A stretch of DNA of 64,000 bases from Microbulbifer agarilyticus (GCF_019800665.1 NZ_JAHVKO010000001.1:558001-622000), one strand, 5' to 3'. Positions 52,882 to 62,887 are shown, counted from the stretch's first letter. Notes: a model not told the origin generated them from the letters alone. Numbers and translations: made by a program.

Positions 52882-53628
52882 ATGAATGTCCCTTATAAAT
52901 CCACTGCCCTGGCCGCAGCGCTTGCGGCGTTGGTCGCAATGCCCATGGTTTGGGCGGACGACGATGTCGCGCCTGAGACTAGCGACGTCGAAGTTGTAGA
53001 AACCGCTGAAGGTGTTCCCAGTGAGCGTATTGCTGGACTGTTTTCTGATTTCTTTGGAGAAGATTCGCAAGCGATCGTTAATGGCTTGCGCGACGGCAGC
53101 ATTCAGTATGTAGAGCCTACTGACGTAGAAGGCGGTACTGAAGACGGTGAGACAGCCGATGTCGAAGCCGGAGATACGCCGGAAATGGAAGATGGTGCCG
53201 AAGCCACTACTGGCATGGGATACGGTAACGTGGTGATTACCATGGCGTTGGCTGAGCAGCTGGCCGGCATGTCCGAGGCGGAAGTCGTTGAGGGTGAGGA
53301 GGGCATGATTGCTCAGGATTCCCTCAATGAGATTCTCAGAATGCGCCAGGTCGAGGGCATGGGCTGGGGTCAAATTGCCAAGGCTATCGGTGTGAACCTC
53401 GGTGAGGTGATGAGCGGTATTCGCTCCAACCGTCCGGAGCGTGCGGACCAGGTGGAGCGTAAAGCTGCCCGTGCCGAAAAGCAGGAAATGCGTGAAATGG
53501 CGCGTGCCGAGCGCGTTGCTGCCAAGATGGAAAAAATGGAAAAGCCTGCTCGCGTAGAGAAGGTGGAGCGTCCAGAAAAGCCGCAGCGCCCTGAAAAGCC
53601 CGAGCGTCCGGAGCGTCCAGGGAAGTAA
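52882..53628 (+). CDS. Secreted protein with acidic N half and Arg/Lys/Pro tail
   Basis: 248 residues from the ATG at 52882, which follows a strong AGGAGA; a start at 52837 is disfavoured. Signal peptide ends near VWA. Residues 25-130 are very acidic (Asp/Glu about a third). The middle carries GMGWGQIAKAIGVNLGEVMSG, a motif that resembles a small conserved helix-turn fold in secreted proteins of related bacteria. The end (about 185-248) is basic and made of RPEKP-type repeats. No family was recognised. It lies downstream of a beta-barrel gene and before a hairpin terminator. Confidence 0.75.
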   Translation: MNVPYKSTALAAALAALVAMPMVWADDDVAPETSDVEVVETAEGVPSERIAGLFSDFFGEDSQAIVNGLRDGSIQYVEPTDVEGGTEDGETADVEAGDTPEMEDGAEATTGMGYGNVVITMALAEQLAGMSEAEVVEGEEGMIAQDSLNEILRMRQVEGMGWGQIAKAIGVNLGEVMSGIRSNRPERADQVERKAARAEKQEMREMARAERVAAKMEKMEKPARVEKVERPEKPQRPEKPERPERPGK

Positions 53629-53673
53629 GCGCATTAGCACTTTCCCGAGCTCGATCCCCTGAACGGGGTCCTG

Positions 53674-53707
53674 AGACAGCCGCCGCAAGGCGGCTGTCTG
53701 CGTTTTG
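53674..53707 (+). terminator. Intrinsic terminator after the envelope gene pair
   Basis: AGACAGCCGCC and GGCGGCTGTCT form a perfect 11-bp stem (53674-53684 and 53689-53699) around GCAA, followed by TGCGTTTT. The T-run is modest, but the stem is strong. It separates the envelope pair from exbB. Confidence 0.75.
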
Positions 53708-53895
53708 GGGGCTGCACGCGCGGACAGGCTGAATGCAAAGGGGGTCACAGCACAAAAAAAGTTAACAATCAGAGACTTAGCTGCTGCGAAGAGCTGTGGT
53801 AGAGTCTCAGGCCACGGCATCGAATATCGTTGATGGGGTGCCGAATTTATACACAGATACCATAAGAATCCCGTACGCAGTCTGGGGCACAAAAC

Positions 53896-54516
53896 GTGTT
53901 AGAAATCATCAAATCCGGCGGCTGGCTAATGCTGCCAATCCTGCTTTGTTCTGTTGCTGTAATCGCCATTTTCATCGAGCGTCTCTGGACCCTGAATGAG
54001 CGCAAAATCGCGCCTCGCGCCCTGTTGGGTCAGGTCTGGGGCAGTCTGCGCAGCAATCAGCTCACTTCTGACAAGATCAAAGAGCTGCGCGACTCCAGCC
54101 CGCTGGGGCGCATCTTTGCTGCAGGCCTGTCCAATTCCAAGCATGGCCGGGAGGTCATGAAAGACAGCATCGAAGAGGCCGCCAGCAAGGTGGTCCACGA
54201 GCTGGAGCGTTTCCTAAATGTCCTCGGCACCATTGCCGCGGTGGCACCACTGATCGGCCTGCTGGGCACGGTGCTGGGTATGATTCAGGTATTCACCGCA
54301 ATCATGCAGGAAGGCACCGGCAACGCCGGGGTTCTGGCCGGAGGTATCTCCCAGGCCCTGATCACCACGGCTGCCGGCTTGAGTGTGGCGATTCCCGCGC
54401 TGATGGCCCATCGCTACTTCCAGCGGCGTGTGGACTCCATTGTGGTGACCATGGAGCAGGAAGCGGTAAAACTGGTGGATGCGCTGCATAGCGACCGCCG
54501 CATCGAAGCCGCCTGA
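53896..54516 (+). CDS. exbB: ExbB/TolQ proton-channel subunit
   Basis: 206 residues from the GTG at 53896, whose VLEIIKSGGWLMLPI matches the family start. Three membrane helices (about 10-32, 110-133, 150-172) and the conserved APLIGLLGTVLGMI. ExbB forms the pentameric stator that uses the proton gradient to energise TonB; this would serve the TonB receptor in the window and others elsewhere. The gene is followed by exbD after 29 bases. Confidence 0.93.
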   Translation: MLEIIKSGGWLMLPILLCSVAVIAIFIERLWTLNERKIAPRALLGQVWGSLRSNQLTSDKIKELRDSSPLGRIFAAGLSNSKHGREVMKDSIEEAASKVVHELERFLNVLGTIAAVAPLIGLLGTVLGMIQVFTAIMQEGTGNAGVLAGGISQALITTAAGLSVAIPALMAHRYFQRRVDSIVVTMEQEAVKLVDALHSDRRIEAA

Positions 54517-54545
54517 GCTTAAATCCCAAGATTCAGGAGCGCTCG

Positions 54546-54965
54546 ATGCAATTCCGCCGTCAAAGACAAGAGCAGGATGGGGTTAACCTCACGCCACTGA
54601 TTGATGTGGTCTTCCTGCTGCTGATCTTCTTTATGGTGTCTACCACCTTTACCAAGGAAAGCCACCTGAAACTCAACCTCCCCGAGGCCTCCGGGCCACA
54701 GGCGGAGGCGCCGCCGTCCACGGTTGAAATTCTTATCAACGCAGACGGTTCCTATTCTGTTGATGGCCGCGCGCTGATCAACAAGAAGCTGGCCACCCTC
54801 AAATCGGCACTGTCAGAAGTGTCGGCTGGCGAGTACAATCGCCCGCTGATCATTACTGCCGATGCCACCGCAGAGCACCAGGCTGTGGTTCGTGCAATGG
54901 ATGCTGCTGGTCAGTTGGGGTTTGTGCACCTCAGCATTACCACGCGGCAGCCCGGCGAACAGTAA
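54546..54965 (+). CDS. exbD: ExbD/TolR biopolymer transport protein
   Basis: 139 residues with one N-terminal helix (about 18-38) holding the conserved Asp in TPLIDVVFLLLIFF, the proton-binding residue of ExbD. A periplasmic domain (VEILINADGSYSVDG) follows. It pairs with ExbB. CAGGAGCG lies a few bases before the ATG. msbA follows after 105 bases. Confidence 0.93.
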   Translation: MQFRRQRQEQDGVNLTPLIDVVFLLLIFFMVSTTFTKESHLKLNLPEASGPQAEAPPSTVEILINADGSYSVDGRALINKKLATLKSALSEVSAGEYNRPLIITADATAEHQAVVRAMDAAGQLGFVHLSITTRQPGEQ

Positions 54966-55070
54966 TCTATAAAGTGTAAACCGGAGTGCCAAACTGGCGC
55001 TCCGGCGCTTCTGACCGCGCTTTCGCCTCCGTTTATGCTGTCGAGTCGAATGGCCACAACCTGATTGTTT

Positions 55071-56909
55071 ATGGATAAATCCCCGCAACCGCCACGCAAG
55101 CCAAAGAACGGAGCCAAGACCTACCGTCGTCTGCTGTCGTATGCGGCGCCACACTGGCCGCTGTTTGTTCTTGCCGTGTTCGGTTTCCTGCTGTTTTCCA
55201 CCATGGAGGTTGCGCTGATCGCAGTAACCGAGCTGTTGCTGGATGCGGTTGGCGTGGGCATTGATGCCGGGCGAGGCTTCCTGTCCAAGTACGTGGCGGG
55301 ATTTTTCCCCGGTGGCCATATGCCGCAGGAAACGGCCCGCTGGCTGGTACCTCTGGGCATGCTGGTGATTGTCGCGCTGCGCGCGCTGGGTAACTTTATT
55401 GGTAGTTACGGGCTGGCGTATGTGGCCCGTGCGGTCATCCATCAACTGCGAACCGAGCTGTTTGAGCACATTGGGCGGCTGCCAAGTAGCTACTTTGACC
55501 GCTACACCGGTGCATTTTTGATTTCCAAGGTTGCCTATAACGTTGAGCAGGTAACCAACTCCATTACCAAATCGCTGAAAATAATCTTCCGCTCATCGTT
55601 TACCGCGATCGGTTTACTGACCTATCTGTTGATGGTGAACTGGAAGCTTACGCTGACCTTCTTCCTGTTTGTGCCGATTATCGCTGCCATCGTCGGCATC
55701 GTTGGCAAGCGCTTTCGCAAACTCAGCCACCGTATTCAAAACACCATGGGTGATGTTACCCACGTAACCCAGGAGGCCATTAATGGCTATGAGGTGGTGC
55801 GGATGTACGGTGGGCAAAGTTACGAGAACACGCGTTTCCAGGCAGCGAGCAACGCCAACCGCCAGCAGTTTATGAAGCTGGTGGTGGCCGATAACGCGAG
55901 TGTTTCGGTAATCCAAATCCTGGTTGGCCTCGCCACGGCCCTGCTGGTGTGGTTCGCACTGGCGCCGGGTATGGTCGAATCTATGACCGCCGGTGTATTC
56001 GCATCTTATATTGGCGCCGCCGCTTCGCTGGCGAAGCCCATTCGCAATCTTTCCGAGGTGTATGCAGAAATCCAGAAGGGTATTGCAGCAGCGGAAAGTA
56101 TTTTCGATGTGATCGATTCGCCAAAAGAGCCAACTGGCGGTACCGCGCAGTTGCCGGAACCGGTAACCGGGCAGGTTACTTTTGAAAATCTCGGCTTCCG
56201 CTATTCAGAAGATACACCCGAAGTTCTCTCGGATATCAGTTTTACCGTAGAGGCTGGCAAGACGGTCGCATTGGTTGGCTCTTCCGGTTCCGGCAAGAGC
56301 ACCCTGGTTAGTTTGCTGTCACGCTTTTATGAGCCGACCTCTGGTCGAATCTTGCTGGACGGAGTGGATATTACTCAGGTGCCGCTGGCGGATCTGAGAG
56401 AGCAAATCAGTTTGGTTTCCCAAAGTATCGTGCTGTTCAATGACACGGTGTATCGGAATATCGCCTACGGTGAGCTGGAAGGAAAGCCGGATGCTGAAGT
56501 GCAGAGGGCGATCGACCTCGCACATGCGCGCAGCTTCATCGAAGAATTGCCGGAAGGTGAGCAGACGGTATTGGGCGATAATGCGCAGATTCTTTCCGGT
56601 GGTCAGCGTCAGCGCCTGGCAATTGCCCGGGCACTGCTGAAAGATTCTCCGTTGCTTATTCTCGATGAGGCGACTTCTGCGCTCGATAATACTTCGGAGC
56701 GCCATATCCAGGCGGCGCTGAATGAAGTAATGAAAGATCGCACTACCTTTGTGATCGCGCATCGTCTTAGCACTATTGAGAATGCAGACTGTATTCTGGT
56801 GATGGAGCAGGGGCGCATCGTCGAGCAGGGTAGTCACAGCGAGCTTGTTGCCCGCGGCGGTCGCTACGCACTTTTGCTACAACAACAGAATGCTGAAGGC
56901 ACGGGCTGA
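55071..56909 (+). CDS. msbA: Lipid A flippase MsbA
   Basis: 612 residues from the ATG at 55071; a TTG two codons earlier is less likely. Six membrane helices (about 30-330), then Walker A GSSGSGKST (about 402-410), signature LSGGQRQR, Walker B LLILDEATSALD and the switch His in IAHRLST. This ABC exporter flips lipid A-core to the periplasmic leaflet. Placement before lpxK is standard in Gammaproteobacteria. No odd changes were seen. Confidence 0.93.
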   Translation: MDKSPQPPRKPKNGAKTYRRLLSYAAPHWPLFVLAVFGFLLFSTMEVALIAVTELLLDAVGVGIDAGRGFLSKYVAGFFPGGHMPQETARWLVPLGMLVIVALRALGNFIGSYGLAYVARAVIHQLRTELFEHIGRLPSSYFDRYTGAFLISKVAYNVEQVTNSITKSLKIIFRSSFTAIGLLTYLLMVNWKLTLTFFLFVPIIAAIVGIVGKRFRKLSHRIQNTMGDVTHVTQEAINGYEVVRMYGGQSYENTRFQAASNANRQQFMKLVVADNASVSVIQILVGLATALLVWFALAPGMVESMTAGVFASYIGAAASLAKPIRNLSEVYAEIQKGIAAAESIFDVIDSPKEPTGGTAQLPEPVTGQVTFENLGFRYSEDTPEVLSDISFTVEAGKTVALVGSSGSGKSTLVSLLSRFYEPTSGRILLDGVDITQVPLADLREQISLVSQSIVLFNDTVYRNIAYGELEGKPDAEVQRAIDLAHARSFIEELPEGEQTVLGDNAQILSGGQRQRLAIARALLKDSPLLILDEATSALDNTSERHIQAALNEVMKDRTTFVIAHRLSTIENADCILVMEQGRIVEQGSHSELVARGGRYALLLQQQNAEGTG

Positions 56910-56960
56910 TTGGCCCGTTAATCGCACACGTCAAATCAGGGATAGGGAGCGCTTGGCGAA

Positions 56961-57992
56961 ATGTCGCTAGAAGACTGGTTGAATAAACGCTGGTATCCGG
57001 CCACCGACGGTGGTGAAGACAGCGGCAATCAACTGCCATTATTTGCACCGCTCGAGGTGGCATTTCGCCACGGTAGCCGCTGGCGGAAGCAGCGTAACAA
57101 GCCTGCTCCCTTGCCGGTACCGGTCATCGTGGTGGGCAATATCACCGTAGGTGGAGCCGGCAAGACACCATTGGTTGCCGAGCTGGGGCGCTGGCTGCAA
57201 GAGCGTGGGCGCAAGCCTGGTATTATCAGCCGCGGTTACGGCGGCCGCGCCAAGCATTATCCGTATAACGTTACTGCACAATCGCATCCACTCGAATCCG
57301 GTGACGAACCGCTCATGCTGCATCTGATGACCGGCCTGCCGGTGATGGTTGCGCCCAAACGTCTGGAAGCCGCGGAAGCCCTGATTGAACAGCACGGTTG
57401 TGATGTCATTCTGTCGGACGATGGGCTGCAGCATTACGCCCTTTGGCGCAGCATGGAAATCTGTGTGGTGGATGGGCAGCGAGGGCTTGGTAACGGTCAT
57501 TTGTTGCCCCGTGGCCCATTGCGTGAGTCTGTTGATCGGCTCGATAGTGTCGATATGGTTGTCGCCAACGGACAGCCGAGCGAGCTGGCCCTGTCTCAGT
57601 GCGGGGAGAAGCTCGACTTCACCATGGAGCTTGAGCCGGCGCTTTGGCATCAGTTCAACCTGGACCAGACTTCATCGTTAAAGCTGGAATCTGGCCCGGA
57701 AGTCGGCCCCTGTAATGCAGTCGCCGGCATCGGTAACCCGCCACGTTTCTTCAATGCCCTGCGAGCGGCGGGGTACACCGTAACGGAAATGCCATTTCCG
57801 GATCACCACCAATACAGTGTGCAAGAGCTGCAGCTCGACGGCATTACGCCGGTAATTATGACCATGAAAGACGCGGTGAAATGCCGTGATTTCTGGCAAA
57901 GCCACTGGTGGGCACTGGAAGCGCGTGCCGTGCTGCCAGAAACGTTTTACCAGTGCATTCATCAACACCTTGAGAGCTTCGAACCCGCATGA
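56961..57992 (+). CDS. lpxK: Tetraacyldisaccharide 4'-kinase
   Basis: 343 residues. An N-terminal membrane-associating segment ([14 protein letters not shown]), the P-loop in [15 protein letters not shown] (about 55-69), the catalytic SDDGLQHY (about 153) and a C-terminal FPDHHQYS. LpxK adds the 4'-phosphate to the lipid A disaccharide precursor on the inner membrane. The stop overlaps the kdsB start (ATGA), so translation is coupled. Confidence 0.94.
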   Translation: MSLEDWLNKRWYPATDGGEDSGNQLPLFAPLEVAFRHGSRWRKQRNKPAPLPVPVIVVGNITVGGAGKTPLVAELGRWLQERGRKPGIISRGYGGRAKHYPYNVTAQSHPLESGDEPLMLHLMTGLPVMVAPKRLEAAEALIEQHGCDVILSDDGLQHYALWRSMEICVVDGQRGLGNGHLLPRGPLRESVDRLDSVDMVVANGQPSELALSQCGEKLDFTMELEPALWHQFNLDQTSSLKLESGPEVGPCNAVAGIGNPPRFFNALRAAGYTVTEMPFPDHHQYSVQELQLDGITPVIMTMKDAVKCRDFWQSHWWALEARAVLPETFYQCIHQHLESFEPA

Positions 57993-58774
57993 CCCGCAAG
58001 AGTAGTACCGTGAGTGCACCCAGTTTCGACGTGATTATTCCGGCGCGCTATGCATCGAGTCGGCTGCCCGGCAAGCCGCTTGCGGAAATTGCCGGTAAAT
58101 CGATGGTCCAGCGCGTGTACGAGCGTGCTCTTGAGAGTGCAGCAGACCGTGTCGTTGTTGCCACTGATGATGAGCGGGTGGCGGAGGCCGTCACTGGGTT
58201 CGGTGGCAAGGTTTGCATGACCAGTGCCGAGCACGCTTCGGGTACCGACCGTTTGCAGGAAGTTGCCCAGCAGTTGGGCCTCGCCGACGACAGGATTCTG
58301 GTAAACGTGCAGGGGGATGAGCCGCTTATCCCACCGGCGGTGATCAACCAGGTTGCCGCGAATCTGGCGGCTAACTCCGATGCTGGTGTTGCCACGCTCG
58401 CTGAGCCCATCGAATCGGTCGAAGATTTTTTGAATCCCAATATTGTTAAAGTTGTGCGTGAAGTCTCGGGCTTGGCGCGATATTTTTCGAGAGCACCGAT
58501 ACCCTGGCCGCGCGACGCATTCGCTGAGGGGCAGGGCGCCTTGCCCGAAGGGCTGAATCCGCGCCGACACATTGGCATCTATGCTTACCGGGCAGCCTTG
58601 CTAAATCTGTTTGTGGCCTGGCCGATGGCGCCAATCGAGCAATTTGAAGCATTGGAACAGCTTCGGTTCCTGTATAACGGCCATGCCATCCATGTGGATG
58701 ACGCTTGCGAAGTGGTGCCCGGTGGCGTTGATACTGAGCAGGACCTTGCGCGGATGCGCGCATTGTTTGCCTGA
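57989..58774 (+). CDS. kdsB: CMP-KDO synthetase
   Basis: 261 residues. The nucleotide-binding N terminus is [20 protein letters not shown], and [10 protein letters not shown] carries the metal and substrate residues (about 102-111). KdsB activates KDO with CTP for transfer to lipid A. The ATG overlaps the lpxK stop. Starts seven codons further in are possible but less likely given the overlap. The small YcaR gene often found between lpxK and kdsB is absent. Confidence 0.94.
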   Translation: MTRKSSTVSAPSFDVIIPARYASSRLPGKPLAEIAGKSMVQRVYERALESAADRVVVATDDERVAEAVTGFGGKVCMTSAEHASGTDRLQEVAQQLGLADDRILVNVQGDEPLIPPAVINQVAANLAANSDAGVATLAEPIESVEDFLNPNIVKVVREVSGLARYFSRAPIPWPRDAFAEGQGALPEGLNPRRHIGIYAYRAALLNLFVAWPMAPIEQFEALEQLRFLYNGHAIHVDDACEVVPGGVDTEQDLARMRALFA

Positions 58775-58834
58775 GTTTCTCGGAGCGCTGGCCGCGTATT
58801 TCATCACAGGCGCATCCTCAAGCAGTGGTAGTAC

Positions 58835-59851
58835 ATGATTCAGTCCGATATTGATCTGCAGCCATTTAACACGATGACCATAGCCGCGCGTGCCAAGCAC
58901 TTTTGCGCGGTTACTTCCCTTGAGGAATTACGGGAAGCACTCGCGTTCGCCCGTGAAAAGTCGCTGCCCATTTTGCCCCTCGGTGGTGGCAGCAATATTG
59001 TACTTACCGACGACTTCCCGGGGCTGGTATTACACCTGGGTATGCGCGGCTTGGAATTTGAGGAAGAATCAGCCGGTGTGCGAATTCGTGCGGCCGCTGG
59101 AGAGAACTGGCACCAACTGGTGATGCGCAGTGTTGAGGCCGGCTTTGGGGGCCTTGAGAATTTAGCGCTGATTCCTGGAAACATTGGTGCTGCGCCTATT
59201 CAAAATATTGGCGCTTATGGGGTGGAGCTCAAAGACTACTTTGTGCAGCTTACTGCCGTTGAGATCGCGAGTGGTGATTTAGTTACATTTACCGCGGACG
59301 ATTGTGCTTTTGGTTATCGAGACAGCGTTTTTAAAGGCGCAGGAAAGGATCGCTATCTGATATGTGAGGTGGTTCTGCGGTTGCCAAATACATGGAAGCC
59401 GCACGTAGATTACCCGGCACTACAGCAGTTTTTTGCCAAAGAAGGTAGGGCGCTGGACCAGCTGACCCCTGCGGCAATTGCGGATGCGGTTATTGAGATA
59501 CGTAACAGCAAGTTGCCTAACCCTGTCGAAATCCCCAACACCGGCAGCTTCTTTAAGAACCCGGTGGTTAGCGAAGCCCAATATACGGCACTCAAGGAAT
59601 CACACCCTGATGTGGTTGCCTACGCCGCAGGTGAAGGCTGGAAGCTCGCCGCGGGTTGGTTAATTGACCACGCCGGCTGGCGAGGGTTTCAGCGGGACGG
59701 TGTCGGCGTTCACGATCGCCAGGCTCTGGTGCTGGTTAATCCGGGGCACTGTAGCGGCCAGCAGGTTGTGGGGTTGGCTCGTGAAATCGCTGCCGATATC
59801 AAAGACAAATTTGGCGTGACACTTGAGCCAGAGCCGCGTTTCTATCCTTGA
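58835..59851 (+). CDS. murB: UDP-N-acetylenolpyruvoylglucosamine reductase
   Basis: 338 residues, the long type I form. FAD-binding motif LPLGGGSNIVL (about 47-57), FGYRDSVFK (with the catalytic Arg), the catalytic Ser in NTGSFFKNP (about 229) and the Glu near the C terminus in EPEPRFYP. It makes UDP-N-acetylmuramate for peptidoglycan. It follows kdsB by 60 bases; the phosphatase gene commonly placed between them in Pseudomonas is missing. The start is supported by the conserved first strand. Confidence 0.94.
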   Translation: MIQSDIDLQPFNTMTIAARAKHFCAVTSLEELREALAFAREKSLPILPLGGGSNIVLTDDFPGLVLHLGMRGLEFEEESAGVRIRAAAGENWHQLVMRSVEAGFGGLENLALIPGNIGAAPIQNIGAYGVELKDYFVQLTAVEIASGDLVTFTADDCAFGYRDSVFKGAGKDRYLICEVVLRLPNTWKPHVDYPALQQFFAKEGRALDQLTPAAIADAVIEIRNSKLPNPVEIPNTGSFFKNPVVSEAQYTALKESHPDVVAYAAGEGWKLAAGWLIDHAGWRGFQRDGVGVHDRQALVLVNPGHCSGQQVVGLAREIAADIKDKFGVTLEPEPRFYP

Positions 59852-60309
59852 TGTATTTTTGATCCTTAGCTTACCCAGTCGAGTTATGCGTGCCTGGTTC
59901 GTGTCTGGCTGTGAAAGTGTAACTGCCGAAAAATAATACTCCCGCCACCGTCGCTCTCACTCAGTGTTGCTATGGGGGCAGGCTTACGGCTACTGATGTT
60001 TGGTGGTCCCTCCACAACCGCTGACTGGTTTCTCTACAGGTTGGCGGCAAAATGATCTCTTGTAAATGCAGGCCTGCCCGCTACATATCTCTGATAAGTG
60101 GTCATATTTCGCCGAAATTGTCTTCAATTTCTCATGGAAACCTTGCTTTGCATCAAGACATTAGTCTGGTATGTTTTCTATGGGCTCTGTGGATGGATCA
60201 ATGCAGGAGTAACCTGCTGAGCAATAACAAGAAATTTAGTTTTACGCGAGCTGTATTCAGTAGGAAAATGTCGCGAAAAGCTGATTGAAAATCCGTGGTT
60301 GGGGCTAAA
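59852..60309. other. Intergenic region before uvrY
   Basis: 458 bases without a supportable gene. An open frame of 78 codons at 60052-60288 has no family features. A candidate promoter is listed at 60148-60175. The palindrome GCAGGAGTAACCTGC lies near 60202; it may be an operator or a small hairpin. No small RNA could be named. Confidence 0.4.
60148..60175 (+). promoter_or_regulatory. Candidate sigma-70 promoter for uvrY
   Basis: TTGCAT (60148-60153) and TATGTT (60170-60175) are spaced by 16 bases, with an extended TGG before the -10. The expected start of transcription would be about 125 bases before the coding start. This rests on motif reading only. Confidence 0.35.
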
Positions 60310-60954
60310 TTGATAAAAGTCTTAGTGGTAGACGATCACGACCTCGTGCGTATGGGGATATCCCGTATGCTCGGGGATGTGCCCGATATAGAAGTGGTCG
60401 GTGAAGCCAAGAGCGGTGAAGATGCCATCGCGTTTGTGCGAGAAACCCCTGTCGACGTCGTTCTGATGGACGTGCGTATGCCTGGCATGGGAGGTCTGGA
60501 GGCGACGCGTAAGCTGATTGCCCGCTTCCCGCAGTCCCGGGTCATTGCCGTCAGCTCATTGGATGACGACTTGTTTCCGAGCCGTTTGATTCAGGCGGGT
60601 GCCAAAGGTTATGTGACCAAGGGCGCGGATCTGGAGGAGATGGTGCGGGCAGTCCGCTCGGTGGTGGCTGGTGAGAATTACATTAGCTCTTCCATGGCGA
60701 CCAAGCTGGCTTTGCGCAGCGTGAACGGTGGCTCGTCACCCTTTGATGAGCTGTCGGAGCGGGAGCTGCAGACAGCGGTGATGATCGTAAACGGTAGCAA
60801 GGTCGCCGAGATTGCCGAAACGCTCGCAGTAAGCCCGAAAACCGTAAATACCTACCGTTACCGTATTTTTGATAAGTTGGGGCTGCACTCGGATGTTGAG
60901 CTGACGCTACTCGCGGTGAAGCATCATGTGCTCGACCCGGAAGAGGCGCTCTAG
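60310..60954 (+). CDS. uvrY: Response regulator UvrY/GacA
   Basis: 214 residues from the TTG at 60310, chosen because IKVLVVDDHDLVRMGI matches the family start; a GTG at 60295 would add five. Receiver domain with the phospho-accepting Asp in VVLMDVRMPGMGG (about 54), the conserved Lys in KGYVTKG (about 104), and a LuxR-type helix-turn-helix (LSERELQTAVMIVNGSKVAEIAE..., about 148-205). GacA/UvrY is phosphorylated by GacS/BarA and switches on CsrA-antagonist small RNAs. It lies before uvrC, as in Escherichia coli. Confidence 0.92.
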   Translation: MIKVLVVDDHDLVRMGISRMLGDVPDIEVVGEAKSGEDAIAFVRETPVDVVLMDVRMPGMGGLEATRKLIARFPQSRVIAVSSLDDDLFPSRLIQAGAKGYVTKGADLEEMVRAVRSVVAGENYISSSMATKLALRSVNGGSSPFDELSERELQTAVMIVNGSKVAEIAETLAVSPKTVNTYRYRIFDKLGLHSDVELTLLAVKHHVLDPEEAL

Positions 60955-60988
60955 CGCGAGTAAAAAGCGCTTTTTAGTGTGAATTTTG

Positions 60989-61020
60989 AACAGGGGCCTT
61001 GCTGGCCCCTGTTTCGTTTT
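60989..61020 (+). terminator. Hairpin between uvrY and uvrC
   Basis: AACAGGGGCC and GGCCCCTGTT form a perfect 10-bp stem (60989-60998 and 61004-61013) with a five-base loop, followed by TCGTTTT. It probably ends or reduces uvrY transcription, so uvrC may be read partly from its own promoter. Confidence 0.75.
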
Positions 61021-61072
61021 GGTGAACTCTTCGCCATTCTTATAAAAATTGGTTCTGAATTGATTATTTGCG

Positions 61073-62887
61073 ATGTTCGACAGTAAGCGGTTTTTATCTA
61101 CGGTCACACGCAAGCCCGGCGTTTATCAGATGTTTGATGCCGCGGGAAAGGTTTTGTATGTGGGCAAGGCCAAGAACCTGCGCAATCGGTTGGCGAGTTA
61201 TTTTCGCGCGACCGGTCTCACCGCCAAGACGATGGCCCTGGTTGAGAAGATTGCCGATATTGAGGTGACCGTCACCCGTAGTGAAACCGAAGCGTTGGTA
61301 CTCGAACAGAGCCTGATCAAGTCCCAGCGTCCGCCGTATAACGTGATGCTGAAGGACGATAAGGGCTACCCCTATATCTTCCTATCCAGCAAAGACACTT
61401 TTCCACGTATCGCATTTCATCGCGGCTCCAAGCGGAAAAAGGGTGACTACTTCGGTCCCTTTCCCAATGCATCATCGGTTAGGGACAGTCTTAATTTCCT
61501 GCAAAAAACCTTTCGTATTCGCAATTGCGAAGACAGCGTGTTTGCCAACCGCTCACGTCCGTGCCTGCAATACCAGATAGAGCGTTGCACGGCGCCGTGC
61601 GTCGACTTTATTAGCCCCGAGGACTACCAAGCGGATGTTCGCCATGCGCAAATGTTCCTCGCCGGGAAAAGTGACAGCATCATCCGTGAGCTTGCCGACG
61701 CCATGGAGAAGGCCTCAGCAAGTTTGGAGTTCGAGAAAGCCGCGCGTTTGCGCGACCAGATTGTCGCCTTGCGCAGGCTGCAGTCAGATCAGATTGCCGA
61801 GAGTGCTGGTGGCGATGTGGACGTGTTGGGTGCGGCTACATCCGGCGGCCTGTGTTGCGTACATGTGCTGTTTATTCGGCAGGGGCGTATTTTGGGTAGC
61901 CGCAGTTACTACCCCAGTGAAAAGCTTGGGCTCGAATCCTCCGAGCTATTGTCGGCATTCATTCCGCAGTTCTACCTGGGCGGGAACCGGGAGGTACCGC
62001 GGGAGATACTTATGTCGGAAGACCTGGAGGACAGTGAACTCCTTGCCAGCGCACTTTCCGAGAAGTCCGGCAAAGAGGTACAACTGGTGCACCGGCTGCG
62101 TGGCAATCGCGCCTCGTGGGTGGAAATGGCGCAACAGGCGGCCAGCCAGAACCTGCAAAGCCGCACCGCGTCGCAGCAGAAGCTGCAAGACAGGTTTGAA
62201 GATTTGCAGAATATCTTGCAGTTGAATGAACTACCCGAGCGGCTGGAGTGCTTTGATATCAGTCATTCCAGTGGCGAGGCGACGGTGGCATCTTGCGTGG
62301 TATTTGATACCGGTGGTCCGGTTAAGTCGGATTATCGGCGTTTCAATATCGAGGGTATTACTGCCGGTGATGATTATGCGGCCATGGGGCAGGCGCTGCA
62401 GCGCCGTTACACTCGTCTCTCCAAGGGGGAGGGGCGCTTCCCCAATATTCTCCTGGTGGACGGCGGCAAAGGTCAGGTACGCCAAGCGATCAATACACTG
62501 AATGAACTCGGTGTACTTGGGGTTCAGATTATCGGTGTCGCCAAGGGCACAACCCGTAAGGCGGGCTTCGAAACACTACATGTGGTGGCACAAAATCGCG
62601 AGTTGGTGCTTGAATCCGATTCTCCAGCGCTGCATTTGATTCAGCAGGTACGCGACGAGGCCCACCGCTTTGCAATTACCGGGCACCGCCAACGGCGCGA
62701 TAAAAAACGTCGCGAATCACCGCTGGAGGGGATACCCGGCGTTGGTCCTGCGCGTCGCCGCGCGCTGCTCCATCACTTTGGTGGGCTGCAGGAGGTTATG
62801 CGAGCTTCGGTCAATCAGATTGCCAGTGTGGAGGGGGTGAGTCGTAAGCTTGCGCAGGAGATATACTCGTCCCTGCACAATGAATAA
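61073..62887 (+). CDS. uvrC: UvrABC excinuclease subunit C
   Basis: 604 residues. GIY-YIG nuclease domain (PGVYQMFDAAGKVLYVGKA, about 14-35), an UVR motif (about 200-230, SLEFEKAARLRDQI), the RNase H-like endonuclease domain (ECFDISHSSG, about 394), and a C-terminal helix-hairpin-helix pair (IPGVGPARRRALLHHFGG). UvrC makes both incisions around DNA damage in nucleotide excision repair. No SOS box was seen in front. The ATG at 61073 fits the family start. Confidence 0.95.
   Translation: MFDSKRFLSTVTRKPGVYQMFDAAGKVLYVGKAKNLRNRLASYFRATGLTAKTMALVEKIADIEVTVTRSETEALVLEQSLIKSQRPPYNVMLKDDKGYPYIFLSSKDTFPRIAFHRGSKRKKGDYFGPFPNASSVRDSLNFLQKTFRIRNCEDSVFANRSRPCLQYQIERCTAPCVDFISPEDYQADVRHAQMFLAGKSDSIIRELADAMEKASASLEFEKAARLRDQIVALRRLQSDQIAESAGGDVDVLGAATSGGLCCVHVLFIRQGRILGSRSYYPSEKLGLESSELLSAFIPQFYLGGNREVPREILMSEDLEDSELLASALSEKSGKEVQLVHRLRGNRASWVEMAQQAASQNLQSRTASQQKLQDRFEDLQNILQLNELPERLECFDISHSSGEATVASCVVFDTGGPVKSDYRRFNIEGITAGDDYAAMGQALQRRYTRLSKGEGRFPNILLVDGGKGQVRQAINTLNELGVLGVQIIGVAKGTTRKAGFETLHVVAQNRELVLESDSPALHLIQQVRDEAHRFAITGHRQRRDKKRRESPLEGIPGVGPARRRALLHHFGGLQEVMRASVNQIASVEGVSRKLAQEIYSSLHNE

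Noticed and set aside
60052-60288. A 78-codon open frame before uvrY
   Set aside because: It has no ribosome site or family features and spans the candidate uvrY promoter.
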